A stretch of DNA of 64,000 nt, taken from the NCBI GenBank assembly GCA_002363955.1, contig DEXE01000003.1:537060-601059 (forward strand), in the 5' to 3' direction. This stretch comes from Methylophaga sp. UBA3192 (lineage in GTDB: Bacteria; Pseudomonadota; Gammaproteobacteria; Nitrosococcales; Methylophagaceae). The notes below the pieces were generated by a model. The model did no database searches. It had not been told where the DNA came from and saw only the letters and a list, made by a program, of their open reading frames with translations. This document shows positions 54,401 through 61,255 of the stretch, in pieces (position 1 is the stretch's first letter; each line of letters opens with the position of its first letter). The position numbers were made by a program, and so were the translations under genes.

Positions 54401-54471
54401 GATGATGACTTTGGCAATGAAATTAACGTAGTTGAAGCGGTTTTACGTATAAACCGAAAATGGCGGTTCAT
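51445..54471 (-). CDS. type Va autotransporter adhesin
   Basis: A 1008-residue classical autotransporter. An extended signal region (about 1-45, HKATITFLTTFIVMMPAVSA) precedes DLNWVAGTGDWENASNWSSG, the usual passenger start. The passenger has at least three VTVDG(A/I)GS and four G(S/E)GTL(N/T)I repeats and a PATR-type beta-helix (GTLTMTGNNPYYGATIVNDGLLVVNG, SITINGGSLTPGNSIGTM). Residues about 740-1008 form the barrel (AAGRDIYADDALTVGLAFGYNRTD) ending in FRMVW. Not seen: protease triad, RGD. Probably an adhesin. Shares an upstream element with the inverse autotransporter gene. Confidence 0.9.
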   Translation of the reverse strand: MNRHFRFIRKTASTTLISLPKSSSVHKATITFLTTFIVMMPAVSADLNWVAGTGDWENASNWSSGFGSMVPDDDSFVFIDNGGTAQVLVPGATAFEINLSNGSLDILGGGQLESSAGNVIGGGAGSSGAVTVDGIGSSWQLSGPIARLNVGSSGEGTLTITNGGEVLNADSSLGVTIGENVGSNGTVTVDGAGSNFTNIQSSVIVGNSGSGTLNILNGGTVSNAFGSIGGSAGGEGTVTVDGAGSSWNNTLQTLYLGESGSGTLNIINDGVVNVNSGSGTVLLGRYGSGSGTLNIGNGGAAGILNAASVNGGSGTATLNFNHNESNYFFTDDSTSGGDTIRITGTTDVNFVGSGSTYISGNNTYTGSTNISSGKLVVYNGGTLGNNSAVTVGTGAMLESLSDLTIGSLAGNGTVDVDTGSGGFTLTVGGDNTSTVFSGTIIDFSYLTKTGTGTLTMTGNNPYYGATIVNDGLLVVNGSIANSGITVNAGGSLGGSGTLGSITINGGSLTPGNSIGTMNVSGSVDFSGGGVYEVEVDAAGNSDLINATSMATLTNGTVLVLPEAGNYSLSTDYTILSAAGGLGGTTFNSVSSNLAFLTPTLTYDANNVFLNLRRNSSDYASVANTPNQTAVSTTLDTVAGIGSPNLDNLFNNLNILSAQGAQQAYDSLSGVQHTHSNLIALQSLNQFQSLLLDRLQSGSPTLANNGQIQLAYNDTGTMTDAGTALLSNKPADNRGWWLRGTGSYADIDGTSNASGAHYKSAGTAAGRDIYADDALTVGLAFGYNRTDASVSQGSLDVDSYQAALYGKRLFTDNYYMSAIAGVGYHDFESNRRVTVGLSNTTARADYHAWTSNLAVEIGRLIEVSANTSITPLAGLEYALVNRDDFVEKEADAANLNVRRDQQDSLRSALGARITHQWKTQKGYHIQPTAELAWVHELMDNEAQMRAGFAAASLANFQVDGPELDRNRARLALGLDMQMTELTSIQLGYQGEWASSDQRHDLSATFRMVW

Positions 54472-54525
54472 GGATTATTCCTATTGAGCGAACAAATCCA
54501 GTAACTTACGCAGTTGAATGCATTG

Positions 54526-54559
54526 CGGCTATCCGATTTTCGCAAACCGAAAATTTCAC
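54526..54559 (-). promoter_or_regulatory. shared 34-base upstream element, type Va autotransporter copy
   Basis: Partner of 51317-51350; both contain CTATCCGATTT and CGCAAAC. It lies 55-88 bases upstream of the autotransporter ATG, close to where a class I or II activator would bind. Confidence 0.65.
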
Positions 54560-54564
54560 AGAAA

Positions 54565-55542
54565 TTAACTTAATGCACGACGCAGGGTCGCCGAGGGGAG
54601 CTCACCAAAAAGCTGAACATAATCACTGGAAAAACGTCCCAGATGCCAGAAATGCCAGTGAAAAGCGACTTCGGTGACCGTCACATCACTGTCTTTGGGT
54701 CTAAGTAGTTGGGCACGTACCCGATTGAGTCTCAGCCGATAAAGGTAGGCATTAGGACTAATATCCAATACCTTTTTAAAGCAGTACTGCAAATTACGTT
54801 GACTGATTTTCAAGTCGGTACAGATATCAACGATACTTGGACAAATGTGACTCTCAAGACCTGAATTGACATAGTCTATAGCCTGATTCACCAACTCACA
54901 GGCTCGCCGCCGGGCAATCACATCTGGTGATGCCGCTTCGTGTATCTCGGACGAATCAATGGTTAACAACACCTTTTCCAAAATTAACGAAGTGATGTTT
55001 TTTCCGTCCAAGAGCACATTATCAGTCAGATTAACTGCGGGATTGGCAAAAAGGTAATCGGTAAAATCCTCTAATGGCTTACGGTCGATTGCATCTAAAA
55101 GCAGCAGGCTAGCCGGTGCATTTTCCCAGCGTTGGGGGTTAATGATTCTGGCCGATTCCAGCAGGACTGATTCTTCAAACCGAAAATAGAGGGTTTCCAC
55201 ATCGGCGCCGACCAGAATATCTAATTCGGCCTGACTAGGCAGGAAAAACAAGGCATTTTTAAACGCGTTGTATTCAGAAAAACGCAAAGACTCGTTGGAA
55301 GATCGAACATAAGAAATAGTGCAGTGTTTTGCATTCATAGTGCCGCGTTTATGAACAGTGCAATTTTGCTGCTCAGCAACGACACTCACTCCTTGATTGC
55401 CCAGTTCCTGATATCGTCCCTGATAATCACCAGAAGAAATCTGAGCCATCTCAAAAGAGGGTAACCAGTCCTGTGCTGCCAGCTGTTCTGAGACATCGCC
55501 TAGGGGCATATCCCGATAGAAAGCATGTTGTTTTGACAGCAT
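54565..55542 (-). CDS. AraC-family transcriptional regulator
   Basis: A 325-residue regulator. The last 100 residues hold two HTH motifs: ICPSIVDICTDLKISQRNLQYCFKKVLDISPNAYLYRLRLNRVRAQL and VTEVAFHWHFWHLGRFSSDYVQLFGELPSATLRR, as in EutR-like AraC proteins. The N-terminal 200 residues are a cupin-like ligand domain with no named ligand. It lies immediately upstream of the autotransporter gene, on the same strand, and its stop is about 90 bases from the autotransporter start. It is the obvious candidate to control both autotransporters. The ATG at 55542 is used; longer readings give basic tails not typical of the family. Confidence 0.88.
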   Translation of the reverse strand: MLSKQHAFYRDMPLGDVSEQLAAQDWLPSFEMAQISSGDYQGRYQELGNQGVSVVAEQQNCTVHKRGTMNAKHCTISYVRSSNESLRFSEYNAFKNALFFLPSQAELDILVGADVETLYFRFEESVLLESARIINPQRWENAPASLLLLDAIDRKPLEDFTDYLFANPAVNLTDNVLLDGKNITSLILEKVLLTIDSSEIHEAASPDVIARRRACELVNQAIDYVNSGLESHICPSIVDICTDLKISQRNLQYCFKKVLDISPNAYLYRLRLNRVRAQLLRPKDSDVTVTEVAFHWHFWHLGRFSSDYVQLFGELPSATLRRALS

Positions 55543-55668
55543 TATTTTTGGTTTCTCAAGGTGATGCCTCGACTTGCAGAACAGAATTCGTTTAACGATT
55601 TTTAAATGAATATACCGTACTTTTATCAAGTTTATGAATATTGGAACTGTTTTTTAGGTGAAAAGCTG

Positions 55669-55695
55669 CGTTCCCACGCGGAGCATGGGAACGAG
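55669..55695. repeat. palindromic dispersed repeat, GTTCCCACGC family, copy 3
   Basis: Same 27-base sequence as 45982-46008, located between the copB stop and the AraC start; it may separate the copper operon from the regulator. Confidence 0.8.
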
Positions 55696-55729
55696 TTTTG
55701 GATTAAAGCGAGCTTTGATTATGAGCGTT

Positions 55730-56455
55730 TTAGAAAAGCAGTTTGATGCCGACTGAAGCAATCCAGTCTTCTTCGCTTTCATGGGCATTTCTGGCGATGG
55801 AGGCGGTACGACCAAATTTACGTTCGTATTTCAGATCCAGATAAGGCACAACTTTACGGGTGATTTCATAAAACAGTTTGATGCCCAATTCCCCTTGGCT
55901 TAAGCCTCTGCCTAAATCCTGCCGTTCAACGTTCTGAGCAGTGAAGTCCAGTTGATAGTAGGGTTCAAAGCCAAAACGCTGGGTGAACAGCAGATGGTTC
56001 TTTTGTTTTAGCCGGGCAGTGACATCACCATAATCGCTGATAAACAGATGCGCCTGAGTTTCAAACAGATAGGGCGCCAGCCCATTAAAACCCAGCGTTA
56101 AATAACGGGTGGATTCAGGTTGAGTATCAACACGCAGACCCAGTTGAGCATCCCAGAAATCGTGCACATTCCGGCTATATAACGCCCAGACTTCACTCCC
56201 TTCCAGCTTGCCTTTGTGGCCTTCCCGTTCACCTTTCAGCCAGAGTTTGTGGGTATCACCACCGATCCAGCCATCCCATTCAATATGGGTTTTATCACCT
56301 TTACTGCCACCGCCATGTTGGGCTTCAAACCATAAGGCATGGAATAACTGAGATTCATGGCCGTGATCGCCATGCTGATGTTCTTCGGCATGGCTGGTAG
56401 AGATAAGCAGACTTAATACTAGCGTGAAAACCAGTTTGGATTTAGTGATGATCAT
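55730..56455 (-). CDS. copB: copper resistance protein B (outer membrane)
   Basis: A 241-residue protein with a signal peptide (ending TSHAEEHQ) and a His-rich start (HQHGDHGHES). The CopB barrel pattern is clear: LFHALWFEAQHGG, TRYLTLGFNGLAPYLFETQAHLFISDYGDVTARL, LFTQRFGFEPYYQLDF and the final EDWIASVGIKLLF. It is an outer membrane copper-binding barrel. Its ATG overlaps the multicopper oxidase stop by 14 bases. Confidence 0.92.
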   Translation of the reverse strand: MIITKSKLVFTLVLSLLISTSHAEEHQHGDHGHESQLFHALWFEAQHGGGSKGDKTHIEWDGWIGGDTHKLWLKGEREGHKGKLEGSEVWALYSRNVHDFWDAQLGLRVDTQPESTRYLTLGFNGLAPYLFETQAHLFISDYGDVTARLKQKNHLLFTQRFGFEPYYQLDFTAQNVERQDLGRGLSQGELGIKLFYEITRKVVPYLDLKYERKFGRTASIARNAHESEEDWIASVGIKLLF

Positions 56456-58142
56456 GATGACCTCCCATGTCGTGATGTGCTGGTTGAGAGGCGGGCAAAT
56501 CGTCATCATCAAATTCGGCGACGACCACCGTAGACATCATGCCGGCAGACATGTGATAAAGAAGATGACAATGAAACGCCCATTCGCCCGGTTCATCAGC
56601 CGTCAGTAGCACGGAATATTCGGTGCCTGGTGTCACATTTACGGTGTGTTTGTTGGGTAACTTTTCACCCGGTTGACCATTTTCCAGCTGCACAAACATG
56701 CCATGCAGATGCATCGGATGCGCCATCATGGTTTCATTTTTAAAAATCAGCCTGACCCGTTCTCCATAATTGAGTTTAATCGGCTCAAAGCCCGGATCAC
56801 CGAATTTATGGCCATTTAAAGTCCAGATAAATCGTTCCATAGTGCCACCCAGTGTCACCACAATTTCCCGTTCGGCAGGACGCAGATCGGTTTGTGTGCC
56901 AAGCGCTCTTAAATCACTGTATTGCAGTGCTTTATGACCTTCAGGTGTGCTGGCGTCGGCCCAGCCACTTTGTATTTCGGCTGGTTCATCGTGCTGCATC
57001 GCATGATGATCATGTCCATGCATATCGTTCCCGCTATGATCTATTGAATCTGTAGATTGACTCATCTGATGATCGCCGTGATCCATATCATGTCCCATAT
57101 CGGCCATGGTTAATAAGGAACGTGGTCGATGTGCAGGAATCAGTCCTTTCATGCCTTCTCGAGGAGCCAGAGTGCCCAAAGCGAAACCAGTTCGATCAAT
57201 TGATTCAGCAGCGATGGTATGGGCCTGATCCGCCTGCGGCGTGACAATCACATCGTAGGTTTCAGCAACGGCAAAACGAAATTCATCAACCGTAACCGGC
57301 TCGATATATTGCCCATCAGCCTGAATAACGGTCATTTGCAGACCGGGTATCCGCACGTCATACATCGACATGGCCGAGGCGTTGATAAAGCGTAATCGCA
57401 CGCGTTCCCCCGGCTTAAAGATTCCGGTCCAGTTTTGATCATTGGTTTGACCATTCACCAGAAACGCATCGTACCGAACATCAGCCAGATCGGTTGGTGA
57501 CATTCGCATCTGTCCCCAGGCGCTTGCATCTTGCCAGGCGGAAGCTAAGCCGTGCTCGCGTACTTCACTGAAAAAATCCCCAACAGTACGTTGTGAATAA
57601 TTGTAAAAATGCGGGCTTTTTTTCAGATTGCCGAGAATTTGCTGGCCGGTTTCATTACTGAAATCAGAAAGCAGCACCACATAATCCCGATCAGCTTGAA
57701 CCACCGGTTCATCTTTGGGGTGAATAATCAGTGCGCCGTAATGACCATCCTGTTCCTGTAACGCACTATGCGCGTGATACCAATAGGTGCCATTTTGACG
57801 AAGCTTAAAACGATAAGTAAACGTTTCACCGGCTTTGATGGCTTCATAACCACCCAGACCTGGGACACCGTCCATTTCAGGCGGCAGCAGTAATCCGTGC
57901 CAATGCACAGATGTCGGCTCATCCAGTTTGTTCACCACATGGATAACCGCTTCATCACCTTCGGTAAACTCCATAATCGGGCCGGGAATGCCACCATTCA
58001 CGGTGATGCGTTCTACTGTTTTGCCAGTGATATTGACCAGTTCACGGTCTATGACCAGTGTGTATTCCGTCACGCCAGCAATGGCTGCGGTATGGAATAT
58101 TGCAGCTGATAACAGCATCAGCCAGCGACTAACTTGTTTCAT
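56442..58142 (-). CDS. PcoA/CopA-type periplasmic multicopper oxidase
   Basis: A 566-residue Cu+ oxidase of the copper resistance type. Copper sites: HWHG (80-83), HAH (123-125), HPMHLHG near 470, and HCHLLYHM (524-531) with the type 1 Cys525 and the nearby Met. A His/Met-rich stretch (ADMGHDMDHGDHQM ... HGHDHHAMQHD) lies about 345-385. Odd: the signal peptide (MKQVSRWLMLLSAAIFHTAAIA) lacks the RR motif usual for PcoA, which is normally Tat-exported folded. Named pcoA or copA in other bacteria; I avoid that symbol because the ATPase here is CopA. Confidence 0.92.
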   Translation of the reverse strand: MKQVSRWLMLLSAAIFHTAAIAGVTEYTLVIDRELVNITGKTVERITVNGGIPGPIMEFTEGDEAVIHVVNKLDEPTSVHWHGLLLPPEMDGVPGLGGYEAIKAGETFTYRFKLRQNGTYWYHAHSALQEQDGHYGALIIHPKDEPVVQADRDYVVLLSDFSNETGQQILGNLKKSPHFYNYSQRTVGDFFSEVREHGLASAWQDASAWGQMRMSPTDLADVRYDAFLVNGQTNDQNWTGIFKPGERVRLRFINASAMSMYDVRIPGLQMTVIQADGQYIEPVTVDEFRFAVAETYDVIVTPQADQAHTIAAESIDRTGFALGTLAPREGMKGLIPAHRPRSLLTMADMGHDMDHGDHQMSQSTDSIDHSGNDMHGHDHHAMQHDEPAEIQSGWADASTPEGHKALQYSDLRALGTQTDLRPAEREIVVTLGGTMERFIWTLNGHKFGDPGFEPIKLNYGERVRLIFKNETMMAHPMHLHGMFVQLENGQPGEKLPNKHTVNVTPGTEYSVLLTADEPGEWAFHCHLLYHMSAGMMSTVVVAEFDDDDLPASQPAHHDMGGHHDHH

Positions 58143-58199
58143 GAGATCTATCCTCAGTTAATTCGGGTAGGTATCAGAGATACCGAACAGAAAAGAGGA

Positions 58200-58550
58200 T
58201 TAGCTGCGGGGAGGGCGTTCTAGTTTGGTGGGAGATTGGCTAACAAGCTGCTCAGCAGTAATTGCCAAACGGCTTTGCGAATAAAGGGAGGCCATAAAAA
58301 TCGGTTGAAAACCTAACACACCAGAAGCATGGCAGTTCGCTGCAGCACACTGACAATTGTCACTGGCGCAATGTGAATTGGTAGTGTGCTTTGGTTGAGG
58401 TTCAGCATCGGAATGACAATCATGCTGTTGCTCGCTCATTTCATGGTGCACAGCCATATCATTATCTTCTGCATGCGCAGCAGGCAGCAGCATCGACAGC
58501 ATAAACAAGCCGATAAGCAAATAATGAAAAAGAGACTGTGGTTTTGTCAT
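58200..58550 (-). CDS. CopL-like His/Cys-rich periplasmic copper protein
   Basis: First gene of the copper operon. A 116-residue protein with a signal peptide (LLIGLFMLSMLLPAAHA) and a mature part rich in His and Cys (HHEMSEQQHDCHSD, NSHCASDNCQCAAANCHASG), ending KLERPPRS. This recalls the CopL/DUF2946 group found before copAB, which help copper tolerance or control. A longer reading to 58817 would overlap brnT on the other strand and lacks a signal peptide, so it is rejected. Confidence 0.75.
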   Translation of the reverse strand: MTKPQSLFHYLLIGLFMLSMLLPAAHAEDNDMAVHHEMSEQQHDCHSDAEPQPKHTTNSHCASDNCQCAAANCHASGVLGFQPIFMASLYSQSRLAITAEQLVSQSPTKLERPPRS

Positions 58551-58650
58551 TAAACAATTACCAATAAATAACGTTTGGTTAGACACAGAATAAGCCAAAA
58601 GTTTTTTTGATGCCAAAATTCTTCGAGAAAAGTAGAGGCTAAAATGTACC

Positions 58651-58685
58651 TTGACAGTAATTGCAACGTAACTACAATGTAATTT
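58651..58685 (+). promoter_or_regulatory. brnTA promoter with 11-base-spaced operator repeats
   Basis: TTGACA (58651-58656) and TACAAT (58673-58678) with a 16-base spacer. GTAATT, GTAACT and GTAATT start at 58657, 58668 and 58679, exactly one helix turn apart, as a likely BrnA site. The -10 ends seven bases before the brnT ATG, so transcription should start at or next to the ATG (leaderless). Confidence 0.75.
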
Positions 58686-58979
58686 ATGAAACACCTTATC
58701 TTTGAGTGGGATCCAAGTAAGGATGCCGCCAACCAAAAAAAACATAACGTCACATTTCAAGAGGCAAAAACAGCCTTTACAGACGAGTTCGGTCGGCTTA
58801 TAGCTGATCCAGATCATTCAGACGAAGAGGATCGTTTCATACTTTTAGGAACAAGCATTCATTCGCGTTTGTTAGTGGTGTGTCATTGCGTCAGAGAAGC
58901 TGACACCATTCGAATCATCTCTGCTCGTAAAGCAAATAGGCGAGAACGAAAAATTTATGAAGGATATAGACATGCGTGA
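58686..58979 (+). CDS. brnT: BrnT-family ribonuclease toxin
   Basis: A 97-residue RelE-fold toxin: FEWDPSKDAANQKKHNVTFQEA, then DEEDRFILLGTS and RIISARKANRRERKIYE, the BrnT signatures with the catalytic Lys/Arg residues. No Shine-Dalgarno sequence precedes the ATG. It comes first in the operon and overlaps brnA by eight bases. Confidence 0.93.
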   Translation: MKHLIFEWDPSKDAANQKKHNVTFQEAKTAFTDEFGRLIADPDHSDEEDRFILLGTSIHSRLLVVCHCVREADTIRIISARKANRRERKIYEGYRHA

Positions 58980-59181
58980 TCATTACGATTTTTCCGATTC
59001 AGTTAAGAATCCATACGCCAAGAAACTCAAAAAGCAGGTTACGATTCGGCTTGATGAGGATACCGTGGAGTATTTCAAGAATCTCGCTGAAGAGAAGAAC
59101 CTCCCTTATCAGAGCCTTATTAATCTCTATCTGCGTGACTGTGCTCAATCGCATAAAGAGTTAAAGATTGAGTGGCAATAA
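58972..59181 (+). CDS. brnA: BrnA-family antitoxin
   Basis: A 69-residue ribbon-helix-helix antitoxin: YDFSDSVKNPYAKKLKKQVTIRLDEDTVEYFKNLAEEKNLPYQSLINLYLRDCA. It should neutralise BrnT and repress the operon. AAGGA lies seven bases before the ATG at 58972; an ATG at 58957 is also possible. Its last codons lie in a 40-base repeat also found at 59866-59905. Confidence 0.92.
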   Translation: MRDHYDFSDSVKNPYAKKLKKQVTIRLDEDTVEYFKNLAEEKNLPYQSLINLYLRDCAQSHKELKIEWQ

Positions 59182-59196
59182 TCATTATGAGGCCAA
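59157..59196 (+). repeat. 40-base direct repeat, left copy
   Basis: Covers the last codons of brnA and the downstream GAGGCCAA. Matches 59866-59905 in 38 of 40 positions. The copies are 709 bases apart and bracket the two HTH genes. Confidence 0.85.
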
Positions 59197-59199
59197 CTC

Positions 59200-59514
59200 A
59201 TGCGAAACATTGAAGCTGTAACGCCAGGCGAATTATTGAAAGAAGAATTTCTTGATCCAATGGGGATCTCTCAATATCGTTTGGCTAAAGAAATTGGGGT
59301 GCCTGCTCAGAGAATCGGCCAGATTATTGCTGGAAACCGTTCTATAACTGCAGACACAGACCTGCGACTTTGTCGCTTTTTTGGTTTATCTAATGGCTAC
59401 TGGTTGCGAGCTCAGGCTGCCTACGATACTGAGATTGCGGCAGATGCCCTTGAAGATAAGTTGAAGAATATTCGCCCTTGGAATGCTGTATCACAAACCG
59501 GGCATGGGGCATAA
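59200..59514 (+). CDS. HigA-like antitoxin without a toxin partner
   Basis: A 104-residue HTH protein of the HigA type (addiction module antidote): TPGELLKEEFLDPMGISQYRLAKEIGVPAQRIGQIIAGNRSITADTDLRLCRFFGLSNGYWLRAQAAYD. The HigB toxin that usually lies just upstream is absent, and the gene starts in the brnA repeat. It is an orphan antitoxin or a regulator. GAGGCC precedes the ATG. Confidence 0.87.
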   Translation: MRNIEAVTPGELLKEEFLDPMGISQYRLAKEIGVPAQRIGQIIAGNRSITADTDLRLCRFFGLSNGYWLRAQAAYDTEIAADALEDKLKNIRPWNAVSQTGHGA

Positions 59515-59574
59515 GCAACGGCTTAACAATGACTCTATACTCGAGTTTTTAAACAGATCTTAAATTTATTGAAA

Positions 59575-59880
59575 ATGAGTAACGAAACCTTGAGCGCGGA
59601 AGAGCTTGGTAACAAGCTACTTCAATCAGTAAAAGAAATGAAAGCGGGCAAAGCCGCGCGGGTCAGTCGTGTTGAGCCCAATGAAGTGGCAGAGGCGCGT
59701 AGTAAAACGGGCCTGACACAATTAGAGTTTGCGGAGGTCCTTCATATCTCCCCAAGGACCTTGCAGGAATGGGAGCAGGGGCGTCGTAAACCTTCGGGAC
59801 CAGCAAAGGCGTTAATTGATATTGCATTTCGTCATCCGGAAGTGATTTGGGGAGACCTCGAAATAAGAGTTAAAGATTGA
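59575..59880 (+). CDS. NadS/HigA2-like HTH antitoxin without a toxin
   Basis: A 101-residue protein with a C-terminal HTH: EARSKTGLTQLEFAEVLHISPRTLQEWEQGRRKPSGPAKALIDIAFRHPEVIWG. This is the pattern of antitoxins paired with RelE/HigB2 toxins, but no such gene lies up- or downstream. Its last codons and stop are inside the right copy of the 40-base repeat, so its 3' end may come from a duplicated brnA tail. Confidence 0.85.
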   Translation: MSNETLSAEELGNKLLQSVKEMKAGKAARVSRVEPNEVAEARSKTGLTQLEFAEVLHISPRTLQEWEQGRRKPSGPAKALIDIAFRHPEVIWGDLEIRVKD

Positions 59881-59905
59881 GTGGTAATAATTATTATGAG
59901 GCCAA
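59866..59905 (+). repeat. 40-base direct repeat, right copy
   Basis: Partner of 59157-59196; contains the stop of the HTH gene. Confidence 0.85.
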
Positions 59906-59945
59906 GGACCTCATTAACATGCTGATATGCAATAAGAGGTAAAAA

Positions 59946-60440
59946 ATGAACAAAGGAGTATTGACGTTTTTTTGCGGAAAAATGGGAGCAGGGAAATCGA
60001 CAAAATCGCTCGAAATCTCTCAGAAACGAAACGCCATACTGCTTTCAGAAGACGAATGGCTTGAATCAATGTTTCCGAATAGTATTGAGACCTTGGAAGA
60101 TTACATTAAATATTCTGGTCGGCTTAAGCCCCAAATGAAGAAACTGGTTCAATCGATCCTGACAACAGGAACTGATGTGGTAATGGACTTTCCAGCAAAT
60201 ACGATTCCACAACGAGAGTGGTTTAGAAGCATTTTTTCAGAGATCCAGGCTCCTCATGAGCTAATCTACATTGACCAGCCAAATGAGATTTGCCTAGAGC
60301 AGATTGCAAAAAGACGCAAGGAACAACCACAGAGGGCGGCAACTGATACTGAACAGATGTTCGAGCTGGTTAAAAAGTACTTTGTTGAGCCCACCACAGA
60401 TGAAGGGTTCAACCTAACTGTAATAGCAGAAAATGCATAA
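59946..60440 (+). CDS. small P-loop kinase-like protein
   Basis: A 164-residue AAA_33-type ATP-binding protein. Walker A is FFCGKMGAGKST and DVVMDFPANTIPQREWFRSIF is the Walker B-like region. It resembles zeta toxin-like and chloramphenicol phosphotransferase-like kinases that phosphorylate small substrates. In an island of toxin-antitoxin genes it could be a toxin or a resistance kinase; no antitoxin partner is evident. AGAGG before the ATG. Confidence 0.75.
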   Translation: MNKGVLTFFCGKMGAGKSTKSLEISQKRNAILLSEDEWLESMFPNSIETLEDYIKYSGRLKPQMKKLVQSILTTGTDVVMDFPANTIPQREWFRSIFSEIQAPHELIYIDQPNEICLEQIAKRRKEQPQRAATDTEQMFELVKKYFVEPTTDEGFNLTVIAENA

Positions 60441-60506
60441 CAATTTTTTGAAAACTGATGAGCTCACTAACATACTTAATCTTGCGGTAAAGCTCTAAAA
60501 AACCAA

Positions 60507-60540
60507 TTGACATTAGTATCAATATTGGTATCATTTTCCC
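60507..60540 (+). promoter_or_regulatory. hicAB promoter
   Basis: TTGACA (60507-60512), 16-base spacer, TATCAT (60529-60534). Repeated GTATCA at 60516 and 60528 overlaps the promoter as a possible HicB operator. The -10 ends six bases before the hicA ATG and there is no Shine-Dalgarno, predicting leaderless mRNA. Confidence 0.72.
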
Positions 60541-60801
60541 ATGGCAAAAGTTCAAGATATTCTCAACCAGATGAGAGAAAATCCTAAAAGCATCAAATTC
60601 AATGACCTATGTAAGGTTTGTGATGCCTATTTCGGAGAGCCAAGACAATCTGGTTCGAGCCACAGAGTTTATCGGACCCCATGGAAAGGAGATCCCAGGG
60701 TAAATATTCAGAATACCAAAGGGATGTCTAAAGCCTATCAAGTGAAGCAGGTGCTTCAGGCTGTTGAACGGATGGAGGTGCAAAGTGGCAAAAAATATTG
60801 A
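60541..60801 (+). CDS. hicA: HicA-like mRNA interferase toxin
   Basis: An 86-residue dsRBD-like toxin: FNDLCKVCDAYFGEPRQSGSSHRVYRTPWKGDPRVNIQ, with the catalytic His in SSHRVYR, and KAYQVKQVLQAVE. It should cleave mRNA. First in the operon, 17 bases overlap with hicB. Confidence 0.88.
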   Translation: MAKVQDILNQMRENPKSIKFNDLCKVCDAYFGEPRQSGSSHRVYRTPWKGDPRVNIQNTKGMSKAYQVKQVLQAVERMEVQSGKKY

Positions 60802-61123
60802 TCGTTATACGTACAGAGTGACATGGTCTGAAGAAGACCAGGAGCATGTAGGGCTGTGTGTTGAATTCCCAAGCCTTAGTTGGTTGGCTGAAGATCCTGA
60901 ACATGCCTTGAAAGGTATTCGTCAATTGGTTCATGACTGCGTTGAAGATATGCGTAAAAATAACGAGCCAGTTCCCGAACCACTGTCGTCAAAACAATAT
61001 AGCGGTAAATTCATGGTGCGCGTGCCACCAGAAACACATCGAATGCTAACGATTGAGGCAGCAGAGTCAGGAGTAAGTTTGAATCGGCTAATTTCCAGCA
61101 AGCTTCATCAACCTGGTATGTAA
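60785..61123 (+). CDS. hicB: HicB-like antitoxin
   Basis: A 112-residue antitoxin. The N-terminal HicB fold (YTYRVTWSEEDQEHVGLCVEFPSLSWLAEDPEHALKGIRQLV) is followed by a ribbon-helix-helix end (GKFMVRVPPETHRMLTIEAAESGVSLNRLISSKL) that should bind the operator. It starts with GTG at 60785 behind a strong GGAGGTG. Translation is coupled to hicA. Confidence 0.9.
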   Translation: MAKNIDRYTYRVTWSEEDQEHVGLCVEFPSLSWLAEDPEHALKGIRQLVHDCVEDMRKNNEPVPEPLSSKQYSGKFMVRVPPETHRMLTIEAAESGVSLNRLISSKLHQPGM

Positions 61124-61255
61124 CAATTTCAGGTAAATGAACACCGGGTTTGTTGATGCCGAGGTCGGTGGGTAGAGTCTTATTAATCTATATCTGCTTG
61201 ACTTTGCTTAATCACATACAGATTTATCGGCAATAATTTTTCTGGATTTAAGAGA

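Noticed and set aside
58550..58817. Longer start for the CopL-like gene
   Set aside because: It would overlap brnT on the other strand and hide the signal peptide.
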